A stretch of 64,000 nucleotides of DNA from Phenylobacterium sp. (GTDB lineage Bacteria > Pseudomonadota > Alphaproteobacteria > Caulobacterales > Caulobacteraceae): assembly GCF_004299445.1 (NCBI RefSeq), contig NZ_SCTC01000037.1, positions 248,001 to 312,000 on the forward strand, in the 5' to 3' direction. A model generated the notes under the pieces. It worked only from the letters and a program-made list of their open reading frames with translations, did no database searches and was not told where the DNA came from. Position 1 is the first letter of the stretch. Each line of letters starts with the position of its first letter. Below, piece after piece: positions 56,190-64,000 of this stretch. The translations under genes were made by a program, and so were the position numbers.

Positions 56190-56858
56190 TCAGGCGACCG
56201 CAGCGACCGACTTGCGGGCCCGGATCGCGCCGCCCAGGCCGAAGAAGCCCAGCAGCATCATCGCCCAGGTGGCCGGCTCGGGCACGGCGACGCCGGGGCT
56301 CAGGGTGCCGCCGAACGCGAAGTTGCCGCCGACGGCCGCATTGATGCCGGCCACCGCGTTCGCGTTGAGGGTCAGAGTGCGGAACTGGTTGTTGTCGGCC
56401 GGCGAGTAGGCGAACGCGCCGTAGCTTGCGCCGCTGGCCAGATCGTTGAACGCCGCGACGCCGCCGGTACCGCCCGTGAGGGCGCTGATGCTGCCGCCGA
56501 AGTCGAACGTCGTGTACGTAGCCGACTCTGTGGACGTGAACCCGTAGAGGGTGAGGGTGGCCGTGGTGAACGTGCCCTGCAGGTTCGAGAGATCGAACGC
56601 GAACCAGTTATTGTAGCCGTCGATGCTGATGTCGCCGGGTGACGCAACAATGTAGTTGGTATTGTCGGTGCTATGGTCACCACCGTTGTACCAGCCCGTA
56701 TCGTAGGCGAAAACGGTCGTGGCGCCGTCCAGCGTCAGAAAGACCTTATCGAGGTTGTCGTTGCTTGAGAAGCCGAAGACGTAGGCCTGCGCCGGCGCGG
56801 CGGAGACCGTGAGAGCCATGGCCGCGGCGCCCGCTGCCAAGAGAGTTTTGATATTCAT
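56190..56858 (-). CDS. PEP-CTERM sorted secreted protein
   Basis: 222 residues. A signal peptide (MNIKTLLAAGAAAMALTVSA) and mature Asn/Thr/Gly/Ser-rich beta-type part (about 25-190) are followed by the sorting signal VPEPATWAMMLLGFFGLGGA ending in a basic IRARKS tail. This is the PEP-CTERM signal cut and re-anchored by exosortase in exopolysaccharide producers. No exosortase or EPS cluster is within the window. The body is like other anonymous PEP-CTERM proteins. Start at 56858; the 5' region has lower GC. Confidence 0.9.
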   Translation of the reverse strand: MNIKTLLAAGAAAMALTVSAAPAQAYVFGFSSNDNLDKVFLTLDGATTVFAYDTGWYNGGDHSTDNTNYIVASPGDISIDGYNNWFAFDLSNLQGTFTTATLTLYGFTSTESATYTTFDFGGSISALTGGTGGVAAFNDLASGASYGAFAYSPADNNQFRTLTLNANAVAGINAAVGGNFAFGGTLSPGVAVPEPATWAMMLLGFFGLGGAIRARKSVAAVA

Positions 56859-57142
56859 TGATATGCACCCCAGATTGCAATGCGCCGGTCCCCATCCTCG
56901 GCGCGTGCGGTTGAACATCGTTACATGAGACGAAGCTTTGCCGTTCGGAAACCGGATTCCCCCGAAGGGTGAACTCTAATTAACCCAGCAACCCGCGCAT
57001 GGTCGCGATCCGGCGTCACGCGCACCACGCGTCTTCCCTCGCAAAACATTGACTTGGCGGCGCTTCGAGACGAAAACGCCAAGCCTTCCGGTCCCCGTCG
57101 CCACCGCGTCGGGGACGCTTCCTTTTGAGGAGGGCTAACGCC
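56859..57142. other. PEP-CTERM/argD intergenic region
   Basis: 284 bases, the longest gene-free stretch in the window. It contains TTAACC near 56978, TTGACT near 57051 that could be an argD -35, and a 7-bp hairpin GTCCCCG/CGGGGAC (57091-57116) followed by GCTTCCTTTT just before the argD ribosome-binding site. The hairpin could be a leader attenuator or chance; no peptide leader rich in arginine was seen. Confidence 0.35.
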
Positions 57143-58372
57143 GTGGCCGAGTCGACCACCGCCCCCGTTCCCAGCGATCACATCATGGGCGTCTACGCGC
57201 GCGCCCCGCTGGCGTTCGAGCGAGGCGAGGGCTCGCGACTCTACACCGCCGACGGCGAGGCCTATCTCGACTGCATGGCCGGGATCGCGGTGACCGCGCT
57301 GGGGCACAACCATCCCAAGCTGGTCCAGGCGGTGAAGGACCAGGCCGACAAGCTCTGGCACACGTCCAACATCTTCCGGATCCCCAACCAGGAGAAGCTG
57401 GCGAAGCTGCTGACCGAAAACACCTTCGCCGACGTCTGCTTCTTCACGAACTCGGGGACCGAGGCGATCGAGTGCGCGATCAAGACCGCGCGCAAGTACC
57501 ACTGGGCCAAGGGAAACCCCGAGAAGATCGACATCATCGGCTTCGAGGGCTCGTTCCACGGCCGGACGCTGGCGGCGGTGAACGCCTCGGGCAACGCCAG
57601 CTATCTGGAGGGCTTCGGCCCGCCGATGCCGGGCTTCGTCCACCTGCCGTATGGCGACCACGAGGCGCTGAAGGCCGCGATCGGCCCGACGACCGCGGCG
57701 ATCATCATCGAGCCGGTGCAGGGCGAGGGCGGGGCGCGGTCGCTGCCGGTGAGCTGCCTGCGCGGCCTGCGCGAGCTGTGCGACGAACACGGCATCCTGC
57801 TGATCTACGACGAGATCCAGTGCGGTCTGGGCCGGACCGGCAAGCTGTTCGCCTACGAGTGGGCGGACGGCGCGGGCGAACCCGACATCATGGCCGTGGC
57901 CAAGGCTCTGGGCGGGGGCTTCCCGGTGGGCGCCTGCCTGGCCACGGCCGAGGCCGCCCGCGGCATGACGCCGGGCAGCCACGGCTCGACCTACGGCGGC
58001 AACCCCCTGGCCATGGCGGTGGGCGTGGCCTCGGTCGAGGAACTGGTGAAGCCGGAGCTGCTGGAGCATGTCCGCGAGGTCGCCGGCTACTTCAGCCAGC
58101 AGCTGTCGGGCCTGAAGGACCGCTTCCCCGACGTGGTCGAGGATATCCGCGGCAAGGGCCTGCTCATCGGCGTGAAGCTGAAGACGCCCAACCGTGAGTT
58201 CATGCAGCTCGCCCGCGACCAGCACCTGCTGATCGCCGGCGGCGGCGACAACTGCGTGCGGCTGCTGCCGCCGCTGACGCTGTCGCTGGACGAGGCGCGC
58301 GAAGCGATCGAACGCCTGGAACGCGCTTGCGGGGTGGCCCAAGCCCGATCCAGAGCGGCGGTCCCGGCATGA
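57143..58372 (+). CDS. argD: Acetylornithine/succinyldiaminopimelate aminotransferase
   Basis: 409-residue PLP class III aminotransferase used in arginine synthesis (and often lysine). [44 protein letters not shown] and the Schiff-base Lys in [12 protein letters not shown] are all visible, then [11 protein letters not shown]. The GTG at 57143 is chosen as start: GAGGAGGG lies 8 bases upstream, and TTG at 57125 overlaps that site. The stop overlaps the argF start by ATGA. Together argD-argF form an operon. Confidence 0.95.
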   Translation: MAESTTAPVPSDHIMGVYARAPLAFERGEGSRLYTADGEAYLDCMAGIAVTALGHNHPKLVQAVKDQADKLWHTSNIFRIPNQEKLAKLLTENTFADVCFFTNSGTEAIECAIKTARKYHWAKGNPEKIDIIGFEGSFHGRTLAAVNASGNASYLEGFGPPMPGFVHLPYGDHEALKAAIGPTTAAIIIEPVQGEGGARSLPVSCLRGLRELCDEHGILLIYDEIQCGLGRTGKLFAYEWADGAGEPDIMAVAKALGGGFPVGACLATAEAARGMTPGSHGSTYGGNPLAMAVGVASVEELVKPELLEHVREVAGYFSQQLSGLKDRFPDVVEDIRGKGLLIGVKLKTPNREFMQLARDQHLLIAGGGDNCVRLLPPLTLSLDEAREAIERLERACGVAQARSRAAVPA

Positions 58373-59307
58373 CCGCCGCGGCTCCGCGGCACTTCCTCGA
58401 CATCTGGAAGCTCGAAGGCCACGAACTTCGCGCCATCCTGGAGGACGCCAAGGCTCGCAAGGCCGCCCGCAAGGGCTGGCCTCAGGGGCGCCCCGACGCC
58501 GATCGGCCTGGCGCTGACCGGACGCTGGCGATGATCTTCGAGAAGAACTCGACCCGCACCCGCTTCTCGTTCGACGCGGCCATGCGCCAGCTGGGCGGGG
58601 ACGTGATCATCTCCAACGCCGTCGACATGCAGCTGGGCCGCGGCGAGCCGATCGAGGACACCGCCCGTGTGCTCTCGCGGATGGTCGATGCGATCATGAT
58701 CCGCTCGAACGTCCACGAGGACGTCGAACGCCTGGCCATGTGGTCGACGATCCCGGTGATCAACGGCCTGTCTGACAAGAGCCACCCCTGCCAGATCCTG
58801 GCCGACCTGATGACCTTCGAGGAACATCGCGGCCCGGTGACGGGCAAGACGTTCGCGTGGGTGGGCGACGGCAACAACGTGTGCTCCAGCTTCATCCATG
58901 CGGCGCCGAAGCTGGGCTTCAGGTTCAACATCGCGACCCCGGCGATCTTCCACCCGGACATGATGGACCTGGCGCGCGCAGCCGAGCAGCAGGGTCAGGT
59001 CACGACCACGCACGACCCGCGCGAGGCCGTGCGCGGCGCCGACTGCGTGATCACCGACACCTGGGTCTCGATGGGCGACACCGACCACGACGAGCGCCTC
59101 GACGCGCTCGAGCCCTACCAGGTGGACAGGAAGCTGATGAGCGAGGCGTCCAAGGACGCCGTCTTCCTGCACTGCCTGCCCGCCCACCGCGGCGAGGAAG
59201 TGACGGACGAGATCATCGACGGCCCGCAGAGTCTGGTCTGGGACGAGGCGGAAAACCGCATCCACGCCCAGAAGTCGATCCTGGCCTGGTGCTTCGGCGC
59301 GATCTGA
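58369..59307 (+). CDS. argF: Ornithine carbamoyltransferase
   Basis: 312-residue enzyme joining carbamoyl phosphate and ornithine to citrulline. The carbamoyl-phosphate loop is [13 protein letters not shown], with [11 protein letters not shown], ornithine motif DTWVSMGD and the closing [15 protein letters not shown]. Length and start ([17 protein letters not shown]) match the family. It is translationally coupled to argD. The terminator at 59315 follows. Confidence 0.97.
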   Translation: MTAAAPRHFLDIWKLEGHELRAILEDAKARKAARKGWPQGRPDADRPGADRTLAMIFEKNSTRTRFSFDAAMRQLGGDVIISNAVDMQLGRGEPIEDTARVLSRMVDAIMIRSNVHEDVERLAMWSTIPVINGLSDKSHPCQILADLMTFEEHRGPVTGKTFAWVGDGNNVCSSFIHAAPKLGFRFNIATPAIFHPDMMDLARAAEQQGQVTTTHDPREAVRGADCVITDTWVSMGDTDHDERLDALEPYQVDRKLMSEASKDAVFLHCLPAHRGEEVTDEIIDGPQSLVWDEAENRIHAQKSILAWCFGAI

Positions 59308-59314
59308 TCCGAGA

Positions 59315-59334
59315 CGGGCGGCTTCGGCCGCCCG
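59315..59334 (+). terminator. Terminator of argDF
   Basis: An 8-bp perfect stem CGGGCGGC/GCCGCCCG with the extra-stable UUCG tetraloop, 8 bases past the argF stop. The following CTCCTTCT is T-rich only in part. The convergent DUF808 gene ends 12 bases further, so it may work for both. Confidence 0.65.
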
Positions 59335-59346
59335 CTCCTTCTGGGC

Positions 59347-60279
59347 CTAGTGCTTCTTGCTGGGCACGAGGTGCAGGGCCGCCACGATCAGGCCGCCGAC
59401 CGCCAGTCCCACCACCGCCGAGCCCACCGCGAACGCCAGCCAGCCGGTGACAGGACCCACCGCTGGGGCCGTCGCGGCCCAGTGCGAGAGGCCCTCGACC
59501 CAGGTCGGGATCGGACTGAAGTGGTAGTGCTCCAGACCGTGGACGATGATGCCGCCGCCCACCCACAGCATCGCGGCGGTGCCGATCCGCGTGAGCGCGT
59601 CCAGGACGACGGGCATCGCCTTGACCATCCCCCGGCCCAGCGCGCGCATCGATGCGGCGCGGCCCTTGGAGAGATGCAGGCCGATGTCGTCCATCTTCAC
59701 GATCAGGGCCACGACGCCGTACACCCCGATGGTGATCAGCAGACCCACCACCGCCAGGGCGCCGGCCTGAACGGCCAGCGGTTGCTGAGCCACATCGTTG
59801 AGGGCGATGGCCATGATCTCGGCCGAGAGAATGAGGTCGGTGCGGATGGCGCCAACCACCTTCTGCTTCTCGAGTTCCTTCGAGCTGAGCGCCAGTTCCT
59901 CCGGGGAGTCGGTGTCCTCGTGCTCAACCACCGCCTCGTAGATCTTCTCGGCGGCCTCGAAGCAGAGGTAGGCGCCGCCCAGCATCAACAGCGGCGTCAG
60001 CAGCCAGGGGGCGAAGGCCGAGATCAGCAGCGCGCCGGGCAGCAGCAGCAGGAACTTGTTCCCCAGCGACCCCAGGGCGATCTTGGCGATGATCGGCAGC
60101 TCGCGATCGGGCGTGAAGCCGACGGCGTAGCCGGGGGTCACCGCGGCGTCGTCGATCACCACGCCCACGGCCTTGGATCCCGCCTTGCCGGCGGCGGCCG
60201 TGACGTCGTCGAGCGACGTTGCGGCGATCTTGGCGATGGCGGCGACGTCGTCCAGCAGGGCGACCAGGCCCGATGCCAT
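59347..60279 (-). CDS. DUF808 family membrane protein
   Basis: 310 residues of the DUF808/YedI family. It starts ASGLVALLDDVAAIAKIAAT followed by SLDDVTAAAGKAGSKAVGVV, the family hallmark, and has about five TM helices (about 80-110, 175-200, 205-230, 245-265, 275-300). The cytoplasmic insert contains HEDTDSPEELALS. Function unknown, membrane-bound. The start at 60279 is chosen, since the upstream 35 residues are not conserved. Confidence 0.9.
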   Translation of the reverse strand: MASGLVALLDDVAAIAKIAATSLDDVTAAAGKAGSKAVGVVIDDAAVTPGYAVGFTPDRELPIIAKIALGSLGNKFLLLLPGALLISAFAPWLLTPLLMLGGAYLCFEAAEKIYEAVVEHEDTDSPEELALSSKELEKQKVVGAIRTDLILSAEIMAIALNDVAQQPLAVQAGALAVVGLLITIGVYGVVALIVKMDDIGLHLSKGRAASMRALGRGMVKAMPVVLDALTRIGTAAMLWVGGGIIVHGLEHYHFSPIPTWVEGLSHWAATAPAVGPVTGWLAFAVGSAVVGLAVGGLIVAALHLVPSKKH

Positions 60280-60371
60280 ATGCGATCCTTTTCTCGAGCT
60301 ACCCTCTGGGTCGGTAGAGGCAAGCGGCGCGCCCGTAAAGCGGCCCTTGTCCCGTCCGCGCAAAGCTGGCC

Positions 60372-60418
60372 GACCATTCGTCACGGTGGTCGGTTCAGGC
60401 TCAAAACGACGAATGGTC
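60372..60418. repeat. Inverted repeat, 11-bp arms
   Basis: GACCATTCGTC (60372-60382) and GACGAATGGTC (60408-60418) are exact inverse copies separated by 25 bases. It sits between the divergent DUF808 and DUF885 genes, just before the longer hairpin at 60437. Could be an operator or REP-like element. Confidence 0.55.
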
Positions 60419-60436
60419 TACCTTTGTGGAGTCTCA

Positions 60437-60470
60437 AGCATTCACCGGTTCAAGCGAACCGGTGAATGCT
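60437..60470. repeat. Perfect 15-bp stem palindrome
   Basis: AGCATTCACCGGTTC (60437-60451), loop AAGC, GAACCGGTGAATGCT (60456-60470) form an uninterrupted 15-bp stem. It has no T-run and lies 41 bases upstream of the DUF885 start, so is unlikely to be a terminator. It is either an intergenic repeat or a strong hairpin in the DUF885 leader. Confidence 0.7.
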
Positions 60471-60510
60471 CTAGGCGATGTGAACGCGCGTATCGCGAAA
60501 GAGGATCATC

Positions 60511-62325
60511 ATGCGGCTCACAAGGCGTGACTTCGGGTTCGGCACGGCGGCGACGGCTCTGCTATCGGCCCCGGCGACGGCTCAGCCGGCGAAGGGCGTC
60601 GACGCCCAGCTCACCGCCTTCCTCGACGCCGAGTTCGAGGCGGCGCTGCGGCAGAACCCCGAGCAGCTGACCCGGCTGGGCCGCAAGGAGCTGTACGACA
60701 AGCTGTCGGACCCCACGGACGCCGCGGCCGATCGCGGGCTGGCCTGGCGGCGCGGCAGCGTGGCCCGCATGAAGGCCCGGTTTGATCGCGCCGGCCTGGG
60801 CCCGGACGCCCAGGTCAGCTACGACCTCTGGGCGCTGGCGCTGGAACGGGCCGAAGCGGCGCGCAAGTGGCGGAACCACAAGTACGTCTTCAATCGCGGC
60901 GGGCCGCACACGAGCCTGCCCAACTTCCTGATCAACGCGCACCGGGTCGACACGCGGGCCGACATGGACGCCTACGTCGCGCGCCTGTCGGCCATGGCCA
61001 AGGTGCTGGACCAGAACCTGGATCGCGCGAAGGCCGCCGCCGCGGCAGGCGTGCGGATGCCGCGCTTCGCCTACGACCAGTCGATCGCCGAGGTCGCCCG
61101 CCTGATGACCGGCGCGCCGTTCACCGGGAACGGCGAGTCGGCGCTCTTCGTCGATGCCATGGCCAAGCTGCGCAGGCTGCGCGAGCGGGGCCTGATCGAC
61201 ACGCCCCAGGAGCAGAAGTTCGTCTCCGCCGTCTCGGCGACCCTGGGCGGCGAGGTGAAGCCGGCCTACGACCGCCTGTCGGCCTGGCTGAGCGCCGACC
61301 GCGAGAATGCGGCGGCCGATCCCAAGGGCGCGGGATCGCTGCCGGACGGCGCGGCCTTCTATGCCGCCCAGTTGCTCGACGAGACCACCACCGACATGAC
61401 CGCCGACGAGATCCACGAGCTGGGTCTGCGCGAGGTGGCGCGGATCCGCGGCGAAATGGAGGCTCTGAAGACGCGGATCGGCTTTGCGGGCTCGCTGGCC
61501 GAGTTCTTCGTCTTCATGCGGACCGACAAGCGCTTCTACCTCCCCAACGACGACGAGGGACGCGAGCAGTACCTGCGCTTGGCCGACGGCTACCTCACCG
61601 GCATGGAAGCCAGGCTGCCGCAGTACTTCGCCCGCATGCCCAGGTCGGACCTGGTCGTGAAGCGGGTCGAGGCTTTCCGGGAGGAGCCGGGCGGCGCGGC
61701 GCACTACTCGTCGGGCGCGCCCGACGGATCGCGGCCCGGGGTGTTCTACGTCCACCTGTCGGATACCGGCGCCACGCCCATCTACGAACTGGAGGGCACG
61801 GCCTATCACGAGGGCTGGCCGGGCCATCACATGCAGATCTCGCTCGCCCAGGAGATGACCGGCGTGCCGCTGTTCCGGCGCCAGAGCAACTACGGCGCCT
61901 ACGCCGAGGGCTGGGGGCTCTATTCCGAACTGCTGGCCAAGGAGGCGGGGCTTTACGTCGACCCGTACAGCGACTTCGGGCGGCTGGGCCGCGAGATCTG
62001 GCGGGCGATCCGCCTGGTGGTCGACACCGGCATTCACGCCAAGGGCTGGAGCGAGGCTCAGGCGCTGGAATACTACACCGCCAACTCGCCGCAGCCGACG
62101 GCCAAGATCCGCTCCGAGATCCGCCGCTACATCGTCAACCCCGGCCAGGCGACCTCATACAAGGTCGGCATGGTCCGCATCCTGGCGCTGCGCGAGGAGG
62201 CGAGGGCTGCGCTGGGCGCGCGCTTCGACATCAAGGCCTTCCACGAGGCGGTGCTGGGCGCCGGCGCCCTGCCGCTCAACGTGCTGGACACGCGCGTGCG
62301 GGCCTGGATCCGCAGCCGCGCCTGA
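60511..62325 (+). CDS. DUF885 family protein, Tat-exported putative metallopeptidase
   Basis: 604 residues. The N-terminus MRLTRRDFGFGTAATALLSA is a twin-arginine signal, so it should be exported folded. The body has the DUF885 metal motif YHEGWPGHHMQISLA (about residues 432-446), with a third candidate ligand in YAEGWGLYSEL about 35 residues on. These helical proteins look like M32/M3-like zinc peptidases; activity is not proven for most. An AGAGGA site precedes the ATG. The gene is alone on its strand apart from the tiny ORF downstream. Confidence 0.9.
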   Translation: MRLTRRDFGFGTAATALLSAPATAQPAKGVDAQLTAFLDAEFEAALRQNPEQLTRLGRKELYDKLSDPTDAAADRGLAWRRGSVARMKARFDRAGLGPDAQVSYDLWALALERAEAARKWRNHKYVFNRGGPHTSLPNFLINAHRVDTRADMDAYVARLSAMAKVLDQNLDRAKAAAAAGVRMPRFAYDQSIAEVARLMTGAPFTGNGESALFVDAMAKLRRLRERGLIDTPQEQKFVSAVSATLGGEVKPAYDRLSAWLSADRENAAADPKGAGSLPDGAAFYAAQLLDETTTDMTADEIHELGLREVARIRGEMEALKTRIGFAGSLAEFFVFMRTDKRFYLPNDDEGREQYLRLADGYLTGMEARLPQYFARMPRSDLVVKRVEAFREEPGGAAHYSSGAPDGSRPGVFYVHLSDTGATPIYELEGTAYHEGWPGHHMQISLAQEMTGVPLFRRQSNYGAYAEGWGLYSELLAKEAGLYVDPYSDFGRLGREIWRAIRLVVDTGIHAKGWSEAQALEYYTANSPQPTAKIRSEIRRYIVNPGQATSYKVGMVRILALREEARAALGARFDIKAFHEAVLGAGALPLNVLDTRVRAWIRSRA

Positions 62326-62356
62326 CGAAGAGCGTCAGCAAAATCTAAACGGCGAT

Positions 62357-62378
62357 TTCAGGCTGCGTTCAGGCTGCG
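62357..62378 (+). repeat. Tandem exact 11-bp repeat
   Basis: TTCAGGCTGCG occurs twice in direct succession (62357-62367, 62368-62378). Period 11 bp is about one helical turn, as in direct-repeat sites of OmpR/PhoB-type regulators. It is 46-67 bases before the ATG of the tiny membrane protein, suitable for promoter control. Confidence 0.45.
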
Positions 62379-62382
62379 GACG

Positions 62383-62420
62383 CGACGCTGGGACCCTCGG
62401 TTGTTCCAGCGTCGAGGGTC
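62383..62420 (+). promoter_or_regulatory. Two overlapping alternative stems before the tiny membrane protein
   Basis: CGACGCTGG (62383-62391) pairs with CCAGCGTCG (62406-62414), and GACCCTCG (62392-62399) with CGAGGGTC (62413-62420). The order A-B-A'-B' means only one stem can form fully. Stem B hides the GAGGG ribosome-binding site; stem A mostly leaves it free. It could be a translation switch or, in DNA, a pair of interleaved operators. Confidence 0.45.
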
Positions 62421-62423
62421 GCA

Positions 62424-62543
62424 ATGTCCAAGCCCGCTCCCGCCAAGTCCGCCTCTCAGGCGCCCGCCGCCTGGGCTCAGCTCCTGTTCGCCGGCAGCCT
62501 GCTGTTCGCCGGCGTCGCCGTCTGGCTGCTCGCGACCCTCTAG
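62424..62543 (+). CDS. 39-residue single-TM protein
   Basis: A short ORF with ATG at 62424 and stop at 62541-62543. The first 16 residues, MSKPAPAKSASQAPAA, are polar and basic; residues 17-39 form one TM helix (WAQLLFAGSLLFAGVAVWLL). GAGGG lies 5-6 bases before the ATG. It ends 4 bases before the stop of the convergent glycosyltransferase gene. Supported by ribosome-binding site and TM pattern only; unknown function. Confidence 0.55.
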   Translation: MSKPAPAKSASQAPAAWAQLLFAGSLLFAGVAVWLLATL

Positions 62544-62547
62544 CCGT

Positions 62548-63285
62548 CTAGACCTCGTCGACGCCGCCCGGGTTGCGGGCGCGCGACTGCAGCCACATCA
62601 CGCCGAACAGGTCGGACGCCGAGGCCCAGAGGCGCCCCAGGTTCGTGTACTTCGAACGGCCGGTCTGGCGGTGCCGGTGGTTCACCGGCCGAAAGGCCAC
62701 CTCATAGCCCTCGCGCAGCATCAGCGCCGGCAGGTAGCGGTGGATGTGGTCGAAGTAGGGGAGGCGCAGGAAGGCCTCGCGCCGGAACGCCTTGAGCCCG
62801 CATCCGGTGTCGTTGGCCGCGTCCTTGAGCAGCCGCTTGCGCACGCCGTTGCCGATCTTGGACGCCAGCTTCTTGGCCTGGCTGTCCTGGCGCTTCACTC
62901 GCTCGCCGCCCACCAGGGCCAGCTGGGGCGGGCCCGCCAGCAGAGCGTCCACCAGCGCCGGGCCGTCGGCCGGGTCGTTCTGGCCGTCGCCGTCCAGGGT
63001 GACCACCACGGCGCCGCGCGCCGCCAGGATGCCTGAGCGGATCGAGCGGCTCTGGCCCGAATTCCTGCGGTGGGCCAGTACGCGCAATTGCGGGATCTCG
63101 GCTGACAGCGCCTTCAGCACGCCGCGGGTGCCGTCGCGGCTGGCGTCGTCCACGAAGATCATCTCGAATGACCGGCCGGCGAACGCGGCGGCGATCTCGC
63201 GCGCCAGCGCAGGCGCGGCGCCTTCCTCGTCGAAGACGGGGATCACGATCGAGATGTCGGGCGAAGCGCCGGAGGTCTGGGCCAT
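62548..63285 (-). CDS. Family 2 glycosyltransferase (dolichyl/undecaprenyl-phosphate sugar transferase type)
   Basis: 245 residues. The GT-A fold begins ISIVIPVFDEEGAAPALARE, with the DDASRDGT loop, the DxD-like VVTLDGDGQNDP and the later GCGLKAFRREAF. No TM segments at the C-terminus are obvious. This class moves a sugar from UDP- or GDP-sugar onto undecaprenyl phosphate. It is divergent from an ArnT-like GT39 gene, a pairing seen for lipid A or surface-sugar modification. Confidence 0.9.
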   Translation of the reverse strand: MAQTSGASPDISIVIPVFDEEGAAPALAREIAAAFAGRSFEMIFVDDASRDGTRGVLKALSAEIPQLRVLAHRRNSGQSRSIRSGILAARGAVVVTLDGDGQNDPADGPALVDALLAGPPQLALVGGERVKRQDSQAKKLASKIGNGVRKRLLKDAANDTGCGLKAFRREAFLRLPYFDHIHRYLPALMLREGYEVAFRPVNHRHRQTGRSKYTNLGRLWASASDLFGVMWLQSRARNPGGVDEV

Positions 63286-63344
63286 ATGCGCCCTCCATAG
63301 CGGAAAAGCGGGGCTGCGAAAGGATCGTGCTATGCACGGCGACG

Positions 63345-64000
63345 ATGAGTCTCGACCGGATCCTGGCGCGTTGGAGCGGTGGTTGGCGCGGGCCTGCGCT
63401 GGCGGCCTTCGTCGCCTTCCTGGCCGGGCTGCCGGGTCTGATGGCCATGCCCACGCTGGATCGGGACGAGGCCCGCTTCGCCCAGGCCACCGCCCAGATG
63501 CTGGAGCAGGACGACTATGTCGTCATCCGCTTCCAGGACGATCCCCGCTTCAAGAAGCCGGTAGGCATCCACTGGCTGCAGGCCGCGAGCGTCAGCGTGC
63601 TGTCCAGCCCCGAGGCGCGGCAGATCTGGGCCTATCGCATCCCTTCGCTGCTGGGGGCGATGCTGGCGGCGGCGGCCTGCGCCTGGGGCGCGGCGGCGTT
63701 CTTCAGCCGGCGCGCGTCGGTGATGGCGGGCGCGATGCTGGGCGCCAGTTTCCTGCTCTCCACCGAGGCCTTCATCGCCAAGACCGACGCGGCCCTGGCC
63801 GGGACGACCACCCTGGCGCTGGCGGCGCTGGGCCGGCTCTACGCCGCGCGCAACGGCGGCCCGCCGGCGGGTCGGCGGGTGATCTGGACGTTCTGGGGCG
63901 CGCTGGCTGTCGCGATGCTGATCAAGGGGCCGGTGGCGCTGCTGGTGGCGGGCCTGGCCATGGTGGTGCTGGCGGTCTGGGACCGCCGCGCCGGCTGGAT
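63345..64000 (+). CDS. ArnT-like family 39 glycosyltransferase, 5' part
   Basis: The frame starts with ATG at 63345 and runs off the window (218 codons). TM1 is at about residues 17-34. The acidic motif TLDRDEARFAQATAQMLE follows in the first periplasmic loop, with FKKPVGIHWLQ, as in ArnT/PMT_2 enzymes that transfer aminoarabinose or other sugars from a lipid carrier to lipid A. At least four further TM segments come after. Partner GT2 is divergent, 59 bases away. The end is outside the window. Confidence 0.88.
   Translation, partial: MSLDRILARWSGGWRGPALAAFVAFLAGLPGLMAMPTLDRDEARFAQATAQMLEQDDYVVIRFQDDPRFKKPVGIHWLQAASVSVLSSPEARQIWAYRIPSLLGAMLAAAACAWGAAAFFSRRASVMAGAMLGASFLLSTEAFIAKTDAALAGTTTLALAALGRLYAARNGGPPAGRRVIWTFWGALAVAMLIKGPVALLVAGLAMVVLAVWDRRAGW

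Noticed and set aside
56975-56985. CtrA-binding site upstream of argD
   Set aside because: Only one TTAACC half-site; the second TTAA at the right spacing is missing.
57091-57120. Arginine attenuator before argD
   Set aside because: A hairpin exists but no Arg-rich leader peptide or clear T-run was found, so only noted as possible.
62383-62420. True H-type pseudoknot from the two stems
   Set aside because: With both full stems the connecting loops would have zero bases, which is not sterically possible; mutually exclusive stems are more likely.

Overview
This window is GC-rich, densely coded chromosomal DNA from an alphaproteobacterium, almost certainly a member of the Caulobacteraceae (Phenylobacterium or Caulobacter-like). 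The main reasons are a GcrA cell-cycle regulator, an HWE-family histidine kinase, NodT-type efflux, DUF2093 next to xseA, many DUF-type Caulobacterales proteins and a ROSE-type heat-shock leader. No rRNA, tRNA, CRISPR array, prophage or insertion sequence was seen; the window reads as core genome with small accessory pieces. No gene-free stretch exceeds 300 bases.

Layout. 1-9.4 kb: a truncated amidohydrolase, a Crp/Fnr regulator, an LCAD-type acyl-CoA dehydrogenase, the conserved block rpmH-rnpA-yidC-engB on the minus strand, map, a secreted GExHH-type protein, and a TetR-oxidoreductase pair. 9.4-18 kb: a chemoreceptor with a CheR/CheB-type C-terminal pentapeptide, a small secreted TonB-C-like protein, a dienoyl-CoA-reductase-type SDR, an HWE kinase, DUF72, a secreted M28 peptidase and a TetR regulator. 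18-24 kb: a complete tripartite RND pump (NodT outer-membrane factor, adaptor, permease) with 4-bp overlaps. 24-33 kb: a membrane protein, an orphan FlhB-C/FliK-like pair, threonine dehydratase, purA, a six-TM HAMP-GAF-PAS nucleotide cyclase and a pseudo-receiver protein. 33-44 kb: envelope sugar supply (galU, glmS, glmM, ugd, phosphomannomutase, kdsD) plus a diheme cytochrome and small lipoprotein or membrane proteins. 44-54 kb: gpmA, a stand-alone RibD-like deaminase, a pentapeptide-repeat protein, hsp20 with its own thermosensor, an exported methyltransferase-like protein, an SCP2 protein followed by an alpha/beta hydrolase with a histone-H1-like tail, hisN, an XRE regulator, an LpxL-type acyltransferase and xseA. 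54-64 kb: gcrA, an orphan ABC-2 permease, a PEP-CTERM protein, argD-argF, DUF808, DUF885, a tiny membrane protein and two lipid-linked sugar enzymes.

How it fits together. Several genes feed envelope building: GlmS and GlmM make glucosamine-1-P for peptidoglycan and lipid A, KdsD starts KDO synthesis, GalU and Ugd make UDP-glucose and UDP-glucuronate, and the GT2/ArnT-like divergent pair could use polyprenyl-linked sugars to modify lipid A. YidC, the LpxL-like acyltransferase and the RND pump are also envelope functions.

The most interesting observations are: (1) a sigma-32-type promoter followed by a ROSE-like RNA thermometer with its bulged G in front of hsp20; (2) an alpha/beta hydrolase fused to about 220 residues of Ala/Lys/Pro repeats; (3) a receiver domain whose phospho-acceptor Asp is replaced by Cys, converging on a large nucleotide cyclase; (4) two mutually exclusive perfect stems (order A-B-A'-B') covering the ribosome-binding site of a 39-residue membrane protein; and (5) families of palindromic intergenic repeats. 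No multi-gene system that is clearly new was found.
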